From Dactylonectria macrodidyma (lineage: Eukaryota; Ascomycota; Sordariomycetes; Hypocreales; Nectriaceae), in assembly GCA_020744425.1 (NCBI GenBank), contig JAGMUV010000029.1, positions 1 through 64,000 on the forward strand: a DNA stretch of 64,000 nt, in the 5' to 3' direction. The translations under genes were made by a program, and so were the position numbers. Shown piece after piece: positions 31,170 through 41,559 of the stretch. Under the pieces are notes generated by a model. That model had not been told where the DNA came from and ran no database searches. It worked only from the letters and a program-made list of their open reading frames with translations. Positions within the stretch are counted from its first letter, which is position 1, and the number at the start of each line of letters is the position of its first letter.

Positions 31170-32361
31170 ACTCTGTTAGACGTTCAGTTTACGGGAGGAA
31201 GCCTGAAGCTTAGGAATTGCGGATGGATAGATTTCCATACGAAAGCGAGCAGACAGACAACCGACCTTCCCAAAAGTCTCGTGTCGCTCTCTTCCTCAAC
31301 GTCGACCAAACATAGCTGGTGATATATCCGTAATGTGCGAGTGCATGTCTCCTGCTCTGGACTACTGAGGATGTTTTGCTTAAAGGCGCCTGTTCATTGC
31401 CATCAACTCCAATTAGGATATCGACATGCTGGAGGATATCACGAAACTATGGTAACTAAGTGGTAGTAGGCGAGGTAGATAACCGCGAGAAGAGTGATTA
31501 CTTCAAGCCCAATCCTTGTGCGAGAAGAGTTAATGTCTTCTGTTTTGGCGCTGATTGCGTTGACTGAGTGATTTGCCTGGAACATCTCAACCCCCACGCA
31601 CGAGGGCATATTCATGGACGAGACCAAGGACCCTTCGCCTTATACCATCGTCGGAGAATTTATGGTCAGGCCTACGCGAGGATTTGCGCCAAAAGAAGGA
31701 CCCAGGTTCGATTACTCCTGCTTTGCTCGCTTGACGGTTGAATTACCATACAAGGCAACCTCTGGAGATATCTTCCGCTTTGATGCCCTGAGGGAAATAT
31801 TATCAAGGCACTGGGACTCAACAGCTGCCCCCAACTTCTCCTGTTGTCGGTTGCTTTGCCTACTTGCACAAATATCTGCAACAGAAATTACGTCGTCGCT
31901 ATGAGAGCTAGTTTGCTCTGCTCGGGTATGGTTCCCGACAGGTATACGTTGCATCAGGCCCGCCATCCAGCACTTGGGTCTAGGAGATTAATGAAAACGG
32001 AGAAAAGCGATACGCTGCAAAATATGATGCATGCAACGGAAAAGGCATAGTACCTCTCGGTACTAAAATCCATCTCCAGGGCATAATGGGTGTTTGGAAG
32101 ATCACTGATAACTAGTAAGCGGTGTTCGCTTTCCTAAGACCCAGGGACTAAGGGTCGGTTCTTATGATAGTGTCCGGCGCATATATCCGTGTTTCAGTGT
32201 GCAGTAGATAGCAAATTTTCTCGAGTTTACGCCCGACCTTGCCATGTAAGATGTCTTCAGTCTCCGATTAGAGACCTAAAGTAACTAAAACAGGTTTAGC
32301 TACGAGCTCCATAGCCCTCATCATCGAACCTTAGTATAGTTTCGTAACTGCTGCACTCCTC
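31170..32361. other. No gene supported; short readable stretch near 31940-32110
   Basis: One plus-strand frame reads VYVASGPPSSTWV, TAG, EINENGEKRYAAKYDACNG, KGIVPLGTKIHLQG up to TAG. It looks protein-like but is only about 60 codons, has a stop, and matches no family I know. It may be the remnant of a small secreted protein. Confidence 0.25.
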
Positions 32362-32940
32362 ATGCCACGTGAGGCGTATACAGCTGTGGAGCAGTATCGG
32401 CACGACATCCGCACTTATACCGAGTCCCTTTTCATATTCTATCAGAATTGGGCAAATCAATACTTGCGTTACTGTCATCAGTAAGTTGGAGATATGCAAC
32501 AGGCCAATATCACGCTCCAAGGTCTCCACTAACTCTGCTTTCAGAAAATGCCATCCTCCATCTAGAACTGGAACAGTTTAAAGCAAAATCCGAAGGGTGG
32601 CAACAAGGTCTCTCGCAGCTTGAAAAATAGACCTCCTCAGTGGATGATGTAAAGCAGGAGGAGAAAGCTTCAGAGCTCACTGGGCCGCCTAGGTTAATAT
32701 TAAAGGTCCAATAACCGTTTTCTTGGCATATCTAAGAGTTAATTTCTGCTTCAACAGCTATGGTTTGCGCAGAATATGAGCTTCCCAACTATCAAAAAGT
32801 CCAGCGCTATAAAGGAATGCCTAAAGTTCATGGCTCAATGCCTGATTCATATCTGTATGGAGCCGACCTCCATTATTCACGAGATACTTTGATTATTGCA
32901 CCCGCAAATGCTCTTCAACGATATTCTCCACTTCATTGAC
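32362..32940 (+). pseudogene. Hypothetical protein relic, spliced
   Basis: ATG at 32362 (MPREAYTAVEQYRHDIRTYT). A clean intron, GTAAGT...CTAACTCTGCTTTCAG, joins YLRYCHQ to NAILHLELEQFKAKSEGW in frame. TAG after LSQLEK is followed in frame by TSSVDDVKQEEKASELTGPP, so this is likely a nonsense mutation (CAG to TAG). A further open stretch up to about 32940 follows a possible second intron. The protein is helical and charged. I do not recognise it. Confidence 0.35.
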
Positions 32941-32944
32941 AACA

Positions 32945-33604
32945 GATATAAAGTGACAAGTGTTGAATTGAGAAGATTTTTATTGCTTGATTCATACTGA
33001 ATGTACAGTAGGGGAACCACTGTTTATGTACAGGTAGGATCTCTTGTAGAATGCTCCTCCTTCTTCCACACCTTGCCACCGACTTGGTCGCCTCACATTT
33101 GTGACCTCCAACAACAAGTGGATACGATCTAAAACTTCAGTTTAAGCGTACAGTATCTCGATTTTCTGCTGGTTACATGCCACTCCTGGAGAGTGACTCC
33201 TCCTCAGCTGTGTCTTCCTCAATCCTTTCCAAACGGAGAGCAAGATGTTTCAAAGCCCAAGCTTCCTCCAAGATCCCAGACCCTTTAGTTTGGTGAACTG
33301 AAACGAGTAAGTACCTCGATCAGCCCAGCTAGGACCTGATTAAGGTCCCTACAGAAAGCTCAGCAACCGCAGCCGCATTAGCCTGGTCCCATTTTTAGGC
33401 ACAGAAATAGCCCACTTCTGGGTATGCATGCCAATGATTGGTCCCAGAAACGGTCCCCGTATGACGACAGAGGCATAAGACACAGATATGGGAGTTAATT
33501 CCAAAAGAGTTGGGCTCGCTATGGCACAATGTGGAGAGAATCTGCGTGAAGATTGTATGATACATACAGTAAAGTACAGTACAAGAGTGTTCTATGCTCC
33601 TTTC
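32945..33604. other. No gene recognised
   Basis: Intergenic, downstream of the bZIP gene on its strand. No family-like frame. Confidence 0.45.
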
Positions 33605-34628
33605 CTATAAGGCCCAAAACTGTTGGTAGTACACGGGCTGATACGTATTCCACGGTTCGTGAGGCAGGTATGGTTCACTGACGGAGGCCTGACCTGCGGA
33701 TGTTGGTGCGGCAAAAGAGTGGAACCAGCGTCTGCGGACTGTGGTTAGCGTCTCAGAATTGCGCTGGAACTACACCAAGCCACTGGGGGAGTGAATTGGG
33801 GAAATGCCTACCAGAGTCGTCAACGTCGTCATAGTCCATCTTATCGGGGACGCTCCTTGCCTCCATCATGAGTGCGGGGTAGGGATGTCGGCCTGTGGGC
33901 CGTACTCGTCTGTGCTGGCGGTGGAGCATTGGCCCCAAACATTGGAGGGGACGGAAACCGGCAAAGTGGAGGCCCAGGTCTCTGAGTTGTCGGGGAGGGA
34001 ACATATGAGGGGCCCAACTCCGCCCATGACGCCGTAGCCCCCCCGCGCGGGAAAGGGGTCGATCGATGGCTCGGGACAGCGCCGCTCACAGAACTGAGAT
34101 GGTTGTCGTACACTGGGAAGATTATGTCAGCATCATTGAGGATAGGCAGGACGGCTGAGGCATCGTTCCCTAACCTAGCGTATGAGTGCCCAAATGACTG
34201 CCTCATGGTCTCCTCGAGACGGAACATTTCCTCTTCTAAGGCTCTGTTCTTCTGGAGGAGCCCCTGAACTGTCAAGTCATGGCTGATTTTGCTCTTGAGC
34301 TCCGCAATCTCTCGCTCGAGTCTCTCAATGTGTTCCTTTGTCCTGGCCCGGATGGCTCGTTGGGCCTCCCTGTCGCTTGCCCTCTTGCGCGCCAGTTGCC
34401 AGGGCGTCAAGGTCGAGACGCTCCTTGTGCCTGTGGCGGCTTAGGTTAGTCGCTTCAGGTTCATCATGATGAGGGGAGACAGAGAGCCAGAACGCCCGCG
34501 AAGAGGAGCGCGTAATCACGGCCCCAACTTCTAGAAGCTTGCGTACCATTCCTCTTGGTGACGCCCTCGTTGGTGGGGCCGGCGGCGGGAACAGCATCGC
34601 CGGACTCTGCTGGGGGTGGCCGCGTCAT
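33605..34628 (-). CDS. bZIP transcription factor, probable frameshift in exon 2
   Basis: ATG at 34626-34628 (MTRPPPAESGDAVPAAGPTN). The intron 34440-34546 (GTACGC...CTAACCTAAG) joins exon 2 in frame: TPWQLARKRASDREAQRAIR, then ARTKEHIERLEREIAELK with heptad leucines. This is a basic-region leucine zipper of the fungal type with the REAQRAIR basic segment, so it should be a DNA-binding regulator. The middle is Pro-rich. The exon 2 frame stops at 33841 (GGKERPR). An overlapping frame ends in RSVPDKMDYDDVDDSG and splices cleanly (intron 33739-33811, GTAGGC...CTAACCACAG) to a last exon ending PVYYQQFWAL and TAG at 33605-33607. A one-base shift near 33880 is therefore likely, real or a sequence error. 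Confidence 0.65.
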
Positions 34629-35956
34629 GGTGGTTTGGTTGGCTATGGGATGACTTCGATTGGGATGGATGGAGAGGAAAGGAAAGGAGAGGGTGAGGTT
34701 TGTTGCTGTCGCTGAGATTCCCGGCCTCCTTAATAATGGCCCTTGGTGAGGTGCGCCTTGGGAGACGTCTAGCGAATTGCGCTATCAAAACGATAAATGA
34801 GCCGCGCCCGTTGCGAAACCACCGCGCAACTGGGCCGAGCCCGAACGACAAACATCCGGTACGAGGACGCGCAACAAGGGAGGCCTCGCTCCACCAAAAC
34901 CCCAGTGTCACGAAATGCCTTGGAGGACTCGCAGGAGGGAAGGTCCCGCTGGTCAAAACACCCTGACACCAGAACTCCTTGAGGAACAAAGGGCTCTTTG
35001 TTCATTCGTTCCTTCATCCCTATTCGGTTGCAGCTGCTGACTCGGCAGCTATGACGATATTGATAATGTACCACGGCCGAGGCATTAAGTCTAGGTATAC
35101 AGCAGCTACCGTTTAATTTCACACCCCGTTCCTGTGATTCCTCCAAATACGATCGCCCTTACCCATGCCATATTCCCATCCTTAGTGGTGCCGTTTACTC
35201 CTTTCTCGGGGAGTTCTCATGAGGTTAGTAACAAGTGTTCTATGAAGGCGATTTCTCTAGGTGTTCAGCTTCCTATATTCAGCCGCTGAAGTGAAACCCA
35301 CTGTCGTGGCACGAAGGTGCTTTTGGGGTTAGTTGGGAGCGAAAGAACAAGGGGTGTGGAGGACGTGGTTGGAGCCAAAGGACCCTCTTGAAACGTCCGC
35401 GGGCGTGCAACATTTGTACAGTAGTAACGTTCCGTGGCGTTCAGGGAGATGGCAGCCATTGCTGCGTCTGTGGGCCGCGCGGGCGAGAGCGGTCGAATGG
35501 AGGGATGGTCGTGTTCGTGGTGGAAGAAGAAGGGGAGGGAGGGATGGAGGTAGCTGCTTTTGGCCAGGGAATTTCTTGGGACGGGCTTTAGCGACACAGA
35601 GAGGGGCCATCGGCAGCGCCGAACGGAAAGCTCCGTCCTCTTCCTCCAACACAAACTCCTCACAATCCTCACTGGCAATTATTTCCTTCTACATACATTG
35701 CCCCAGAGTTGGTCATTGGCAATTAACGACTTGCGCGGGTCTTCAAGTAGAACGATGTGAAGCATACGCACGAGGAACCAACTTACATGTGAAGGAGCGC
35801 CCAGGTGGCCGCTCAGGATGCCAACAGGCATTCTCCCGAGCCAGGAACGTAGACGCCACTGCAGCCTCGCTTCTGACCGTAGCGCCGGCACTTCTGTGGT
35901 GATCAGAAGATCTTTCAGGTACAGACGGCGGCGGAGGAGTTCTCGACCGAAGAAGC
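34629..35956. other. bZIP upstream region; no gene supported
   Basis: ORFs at 35265-35902 overlap on both strands and have no known motif. CT/GA-rich segments near 34640-34740 may be bZIP promoter sequence. Confidence 0.4.
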
Positions 35957-36217
35957 TATCCCTTTGACTGTCGTAAGGCTACACTTGCGCTGGTAGCAGG
36001 GATTCGAACCAACTAAAAAGTGAAAAAGCTAAAGTACATGGGACCCCACCTATTTTATATGGTACCAGAAGTCACGACTCATAAGGATCTACATTACAGT
36101 ACATTGGCCTTCCTACAGCTATATAGCTTTTTGAAGTCACAAAGCGTACCGCTGATCTTTCCGGGTCTCTGTGGGGACTATGGATCAAGTGTAGTCTTAC
36201 GACAGTCAAAGGGATAG
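35957..36217. mobile_element. MITE, copy 2 (261 bp)
   Basis: A 32-bp terminal inverted repeat begins CTATCCCTTTGACTGTCGTA, with 31 of 32 matches between ends. The internal sequence aligns with copy 1 at 9437-9695 with scattered substitutions. No coding capacity. Confidence 0.9.
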
Positions 36218-37048
36218 TTGACTCTTCCATGCCATTCCAACCCCCCGAGAAAGAGAGCCTAGCTTGAGGACGCGCAATCTGACGATCAGTGTCGATCCTT
36301 CTGGCTGAGAGGTCGCCTCAAATAAGGTTTTGAGTTTCCACGCCCCGGCCAACCCCAGACACGGCATTGGAGACGCTTGCAAGGTGGATCCTGGCCAGCG
36401 CAATAAAGTCAAACCCGTCTCTAATGTGATTTGAAGTTCCCCCACCCTCACGATAGTTAGTGGCCACTCGACGGTCAGCTTAAGGTCGCCGTCGCAGCAT
36501 CGGTGCACCCATTCGTGAGGGTCCCGTCCCATATTTTTGAGTTGGTGAATAGCCTTTCCACAACATGATCAGGCCGCATCCCGGGGAAGCCGGCCTGTGT
36601 GCTCGGGCGCCATCATGCAATCCAGGGATGTCAGAGGATGAAAGATCTAGCTCTGTCTCTCCTCCCCCCCCAAAACAACCAGCCCGAGAGGATCGGCCCT
36701 GTAGATAGAGCCGGCTTGGACCCCTACGGGGACAATCCTTTCCAACTCCGATCTTCTCCACAAGGACCCTTCTTTTCCTCTCGAGCATGTGTACATCGAT
36801 GGAGTGCTCGGCCACTTTGAGCAATTATCCCCTCGAGTGTGGAAAGCCTTCAACGCGGTCGCTACAGGGGGGTCTAGCCAATTAAAACCCAAGCATAAAA
36901 GGTACATTTCTCTCCACCTAAATTAGCCCGTGATAGAAGTCCCCCCAATATTTTGAGTTACAAAGTGCGACATCACATTGCTCACCTCCCTTCCTTGATT
37001 CTGGCGCCGCAACCCTTTTATTGCTGCTGATCGGCGCCAACACTCGCT
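36218..37048. other. No gene recognised
   Basis: Overlapping ORFs without known motifs. Confidence 0.45.
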
Positions 37049-37465
37049 TTGAGCTCCTTGAAAAAGCCACGGTCGTCAATGGCGTTAAGGGCCTCTGCAG
37101 GAATTGATCGAGAGCTCATAGATGGTTACAAAATGATTTGTATGATGATTTTGGTGAGAATAGTTAATGATGCTTGCTATGCTTTTAAGGCGATTTATCA
37201 GCTCGTATTAGCCGCAAGCGGTTGGACCAACTCTGCGGCCAATACAGAGGTTCTCTTCATCTTATTCCAGACGTTGTATGTGCTTTTGTTCTCTCCACCT
37301 TTAACTTACCAAACACTAACTGGCGAAACTAGGACTGTAGTTTTGCCTTCAGCACTCACCACATTGACATACCCACCCAGAGGGAGTTCGCAAATCGAAC
37401 CAAGTAGCGAAGTCCCGAATTCACATATGCAGAGTGGTTTGGAATTGAGCAAGAATGTCGTATGA
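37049..37465 (+). pseudogene. Membrane-protein fragment (RTA1-like guess)
   Basis: The frame contains RIVNDACYAFKAIYQLVLAA, then NTEVLFILFQTLYVLLFSPP. These are two hydrophobic helices with a short loop, reminiscent of the last helices of RTA1-type seven-TM proteins. The rest of the frame looks non-coding. The identification is weak. Confidence 0.25.
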
Positions 37466-38043
37466 GGCCATTCCCTTGGACGAGGCGGTTGTCAAGTAGT
37501 CAAGATGAAAGAGCACTAGAGATGAGGCACCGACGACTGGACATCGGATTATGTAGTCAAGCCAAACGATAGCAGCCCTCTGCTTTCTTCCAGGAAAGAA
37601 AATTCGCTTGCCATTACAGGCGACAGTCAAGCCTTTGCGACATCTTCGGGCCTCTAGCCATCGCTGATGTTGGTTTTCAGCACCATAATTCTCCGCATCC
37701 CTAATCTTTACTAAAGGAACACCGCGTATCCAACACTTGAAATGCTAACGCCATATCTATTACCGGTGCTGTTTGGTGGCGGACTGTCGCTGGGTCGCAC
37801 GATTGGCCGGAGTCCTGGAGCAAAATGCGGATCTTCATCCTAATCCAAAGGAAGATGATTCATCCACGATGTTGCCATAACGTCATGGGAATGCGCGGAA
37901 CGCGCTACGGAGGAGAAGGTCAAGGCGATTCTCGTCGATCTTCATGCTGTTCATCCTCCTGCTTGGGTCGACGTAGGAACAAACGTGAAACGGCGAGATA
38001 CGCCGTATTACTTAAAAAAAAAAAAGTTGCCCATCCGTTGCCA
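37466..38043. other. No gene recognised
   Basis: Region upstream of the histidine kinase start, with an A12 run just before it. Confidence 0.4.
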
Positions 38044-39102
38044 ATGAAGGCCGTCAACATGGCACTCGACGCCACGATCCCCGCCATGACCCAGATCCTC
38101 GACTTTTTACCCGTCCCGACCCTCATTGTCTCACCGTCGTATCGCATACAGAGAGCCTCGGCCGGTTTGCTGGAGGTGTGGGGTCGCAGACGTGACGAAC
38201 TTGTCGATAAAGACCTCTTCATCGCCCTCTACCAGGGCTCGCCGACCGAACGATTCGATCACATTCCCCTCGACCACGCCATTGAGACTGCCGTTGCTGC
38301 TCGGGCCCTCCCTCTGTGCCATGCCGCCTATATCGCGGATGGTGTCTCTTGGACTGCACGCATTACACCCGTCCACAGGGATGGCCAACTGCTGTGCCTG
38401 TTCTTGGAATGGGACAAAGCCGAACTCTACGTCACAGTTGCCGATGGTGGAATGACTCAGAGCTGGCTACCTATCGGCGATGCCTTCCGCATCGTTCAAG
38501 CTGTCAAAGACTACGCCATCTTCCTTCTCGATACTCGAGGAAACGTGGTGACCTGGAATACCGGAGCAGAGCTAAACAAGGGCTACAAGAAGGAAGAAAT
38601 CGTCGGCAAGCACTTCTTCATCTTCTACAGTGAGGAAGATATCCGGTCCAGGAAGCCCGAGATGAAGCTCGAAATCTGCTTGCGCGAGGGCAGGGTGGAA
38701 GATGAGGGCTGGCGCTACCGTAAAGATGGCAGCCGGTTCTGGGCCAACGTCGTCATCACAGCCGTCTGTAAGAATGACATCCACATCGGCTTCGGCAAGG
38801 TCACTCGCAACCTTACTGAGCGAAAAGAGGCGGAAATGCGGCTGATTACCGCCACGAGGAGAGCACCAGGTTGAGGAATGATTTCTTGGCTAACATTAGC
38901 CACGAAATCCGTACGCCGATGCACAGCATGCTCTCCGCCTGCTCGCTCCTCATTGACAGCCGCCTGACCGAGGAGTCGTGTTTCGTGTCTAATATTCGCA
39001 GTGAATCGAGACTTCGCTGCGCAAACGGCACAACTGCCTTAGTTTGTGACGTCTTGAACTTGATCAAGAATGAAATGCTCGAAGTCGACGCAGAGAAACG
39101 AG
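38044..39102 (+). pseudogene. PAS-domain histidine kinase, frameshifted and truncated by hAT insertion
   Basis: ATG at 38044 (MKAVNMALDATIPAM) or 38059. Two PAS-like domains: ILDFLPVPTLIVSPSYRIQR, and DYAIFLLDTRGNVVTWNTGA with GYKKEEIVGKHFFIFY. The segment EGWRYRKDGSRFWANVV is the usual PAS end. ERKEAEMRLIT leads to a one-base deletion near 38857. In the next frame RLRNDFLANISHEIRTPMHS is the HisKA H-box with its phosphorylatable His. Such proteins sense signals and pass phosphate to a response regulator. The ATPase and receiver domains are absent; the frame meets the hAT left end at 39103. Confidence 0.75.
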
Positions 39103-41554
39103 CAGTGTTGCTAATAATATAAAAAATACGTATATTGGCAATATGGATCCCCTCGCAATAATATCGTATTGTCAAGAGGCGATATTGTATTACCCAATAT
39201 GAACAGGACCCATATTGTATTGTATTGCCAAGGACCCAATATATTGGCAGTGTGACAATACATCCAATATATTCCACGTGACCTCATCATTCAACTGCCT
39301 CAGCGAAAATCTTGTCACCTTGAAAATCTCGTATCCCAAACCATGACTTCAGGCACTCCGATGCTTCGATTACATCACTCCCAAGTCGATTTCGACGGTC
39401 TGTAATCGTTATCTTTGTCCTAGAAAAGAGTCGTTCAGGCTCCGCAGACATTGCAGGAATTGACAATATATCCACGGCCATCTTGCTCAGGCTCGGGTAG
39501 TTTTTCTGCTGCGTCTCCTCTAGCCACCATGCAAGGGCGCTCATAAAACCATAAACCCGTTCAGACTTGCAATAACGCTCGTATTCGTCCGTGATGAGTG
39601 ACGGCTGCAGGTGCTTGTTCCGCCAGTTCAAGAACTCGTTCGTGGTCGTCGATGGGACTTCGCAGAGAGGAAGAGGTGATTCCACGGGTTTATAGTCGTT
39701 CTACAGCGTCTCTATTAACTTCTTTGACGACTCAACCCACTCCTTTTTCCAGTTCTCCTGTATATAGTGCCATTTATGCGAAGGGTGGAGCACGATAGCT
39801 GTAATGTAGGCAGGTGATTCATCAGTAAGGCGATAATACTTGTCCAGCTTCGCCCAGCCAGAGTTATATATCGGTGCTATCACCGGATCGTCGATATTTG
39901 CCTCCTTACCGGCTTCGAATTATTCCAATACGAAGTCCATAGCCAGGAGGACATTGTCGAGTGTTACAAACGATGACTCAAGAGCCTTGGTCATCATCTT
40001 CAGCTTCTCTAAGAAGGACTTAATCTTCTCCAAGATAGTCCAGTCCTCCGAAGAGTGCTCGTCTCCAGCGCAATCTGCTTCCATCCATTTATTAAAATAG
40101 CCATCAATTGCGTCTCTAAGATTCAAGGCCGCTCTCAACATAGTATACCACGAGCTCCATCTTGTGTCGTTGTCTCGCGCAAGCTTACGGTTATGGCTGA
40201 TAGTAAGAAACTTTTGGCTGCGCTGAACACTCCGTTGGATGTAAACGATGAAGTTGTGAAGCTTGCCAAGAGGTCCCTTCTTCCGCCACGCTTCAATATG
40301 CTTTAGTGTCACATTATACAAACCTGGATCGTCGCATTCGAGCTTCTCATTGTCAGTAACAAAGAGGAAAGCTTTAGCGGCGAGATTGATAATATGACCT
40401 TAGCAGCGGAGTCAGTAACCTCTGGGATCGTATCAGATGTCATATCGGCGAAGGAGGCCTATGGGATCTTAGAACCAGTCAGTAAAAACGGTGAGTTATA
40501 CTGACCAAGCGAAAGGGATCTCATCATTGTGTCATTATTGCCAGCATTGTCCATCACGAAATATCCGAGTTTTAAAGCAAAGCCCCATTCGTCAACCACT
40601 TCCAAAATGGCCGCAGCGAGGTAAGAACCGTCGTGCTCACTGTCGATGTCTTTCAACGCCAAAACATGGTGTTCCAGCTGGCCGTCCTCCGTAACATAGT
40701 AGCCGACTACGCCCAAGATAGCCAAAGAGTTAGGAGAAGTCCAAAGGTCGCAGCTGATGTGAATTCTTGACTTCGCCGACTGTATGCGCTGCTTGACCTT
40801 CTCCTTCTGGTCTTCATACTGCCGCATAATCCATTTCCTAATGGTCTCGTGCGTACTTGGAAGCCAAGTATCGATATCGTCATTGATGTAGGCCAAGAGT
40901 GCCCGGAACTCTGGGCATTCCACAAGCCGAAATGGGAGAGAGCAGGCCGTAATAAACCTCACGTACAACACTTCGAGCTAGTCAGGGTCGATCGAATCTC
41001 CGGATTGATCGTTGAGCCGACGGCGTTTGCGGGGATTTTCTTCTGCTGCAGCACGAGCTTGTTCGAGAATCGTTCGTATCGTTGTCACTTTAGCTGTTCG
41101 CAGGGCTCCTTTTGGTAGGCCGTGGCAGTCAGGAGGAGGGCCCGTAAGATGTTTTGCAGGAGCCGCAGTACCCCCAGAACAGGCATATGCTCTGTCACAA
41201 TGTCTGCAACGCCACTCTTCTTTTCCGGTCCGCGGATTGTAGTATCTCGTCTCCATCTCCTCGTCTGGCATATGAGAGAAGACCCATGACGTTCTGGGTT
41301 TGGTGGAGGAGGTTGTGGAGGCTGTGCGAGGTCGAGATGATTGGCATTTGGGTGTTTGGCTCTGGTCTAGGTCATCCAACTGCTGGCTGGAAAACTCCGA
41401 CCCGTTGACTGAAATTGACGACTCTCTTCGTTGCGACCATTGGACAAAAGGGAGGCGTTGTTGAGGCATGGCGGTACGGTTAGTCAGTAGGCTCGACAGT
41501 GATAAAAGAAAATGGGCAGCGGTGGCGATGGCAAATATTGACAGGCAACCACTG
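39103..41554. mobile_element. hAT DNA transposon, right end uncertain
   Basis: The left end is placed at CAGTGTTGCTAATAATAT (39103), a standard hAT terminus, directly after the kinase coding sequence. The subterminal region 39119-39270 is full of AATATTG/CAATAT repeats, also typical. A weaker inverted match, reading AATATTGACAGGCAACCACTG on the plus strand, ends at 41554. No 8-bp duplication was found, so the right boundary is provisional. Confidence 0.55.
39287..41469 (-). pseudogene. hAT transposase, several nonsense codons
   Basis: ATG at 41467-41469 (MPQQRLPFVQWS). A BED-type zinc finger follows (EEWRCRHCDRAYACSGGTAA). Then come SRIHISCDLWTSPN with the first catalytic Asp, YFVMDNAGNND with the second, DTRWSSWYTML, and the dimerisation block SIPAMSAEPERLFSRTKITI. 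Stops at 40978-40980 (TAG for Gln), 39920-39922 (TAA for Gln) and 39701-39703 (TAG) lie inside otherwise continuous protein. YxLRCxGHIINLAAKAFLF near 40410 has TGA and TAA where Arg and Gln are usual. One intron (GTATAA...CATAG, near 40459-40500) is likely. All the stops are transitions of the RIP kind. Confidence 0.8.
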
Positions 41555-41559
41555 GGATG

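Noticed and set aside
35990..36015. tRNA B-box-like GGATTCGAACC in MITE copy 2, suggesting a tRNA gene or SINE
   Set aside because: No A-box or cloverleaf, and copy 1 lacks the motif. The element has long inverted repeats, so it is a MITE.
39103..41554. Exact hAT boundaries with 8-bp duplication
   Set aside because: The 8 bp before 39103 (GAAACGAG) and after 41554 (GGATGCCC) do not match, so I report the right end as provisional only.
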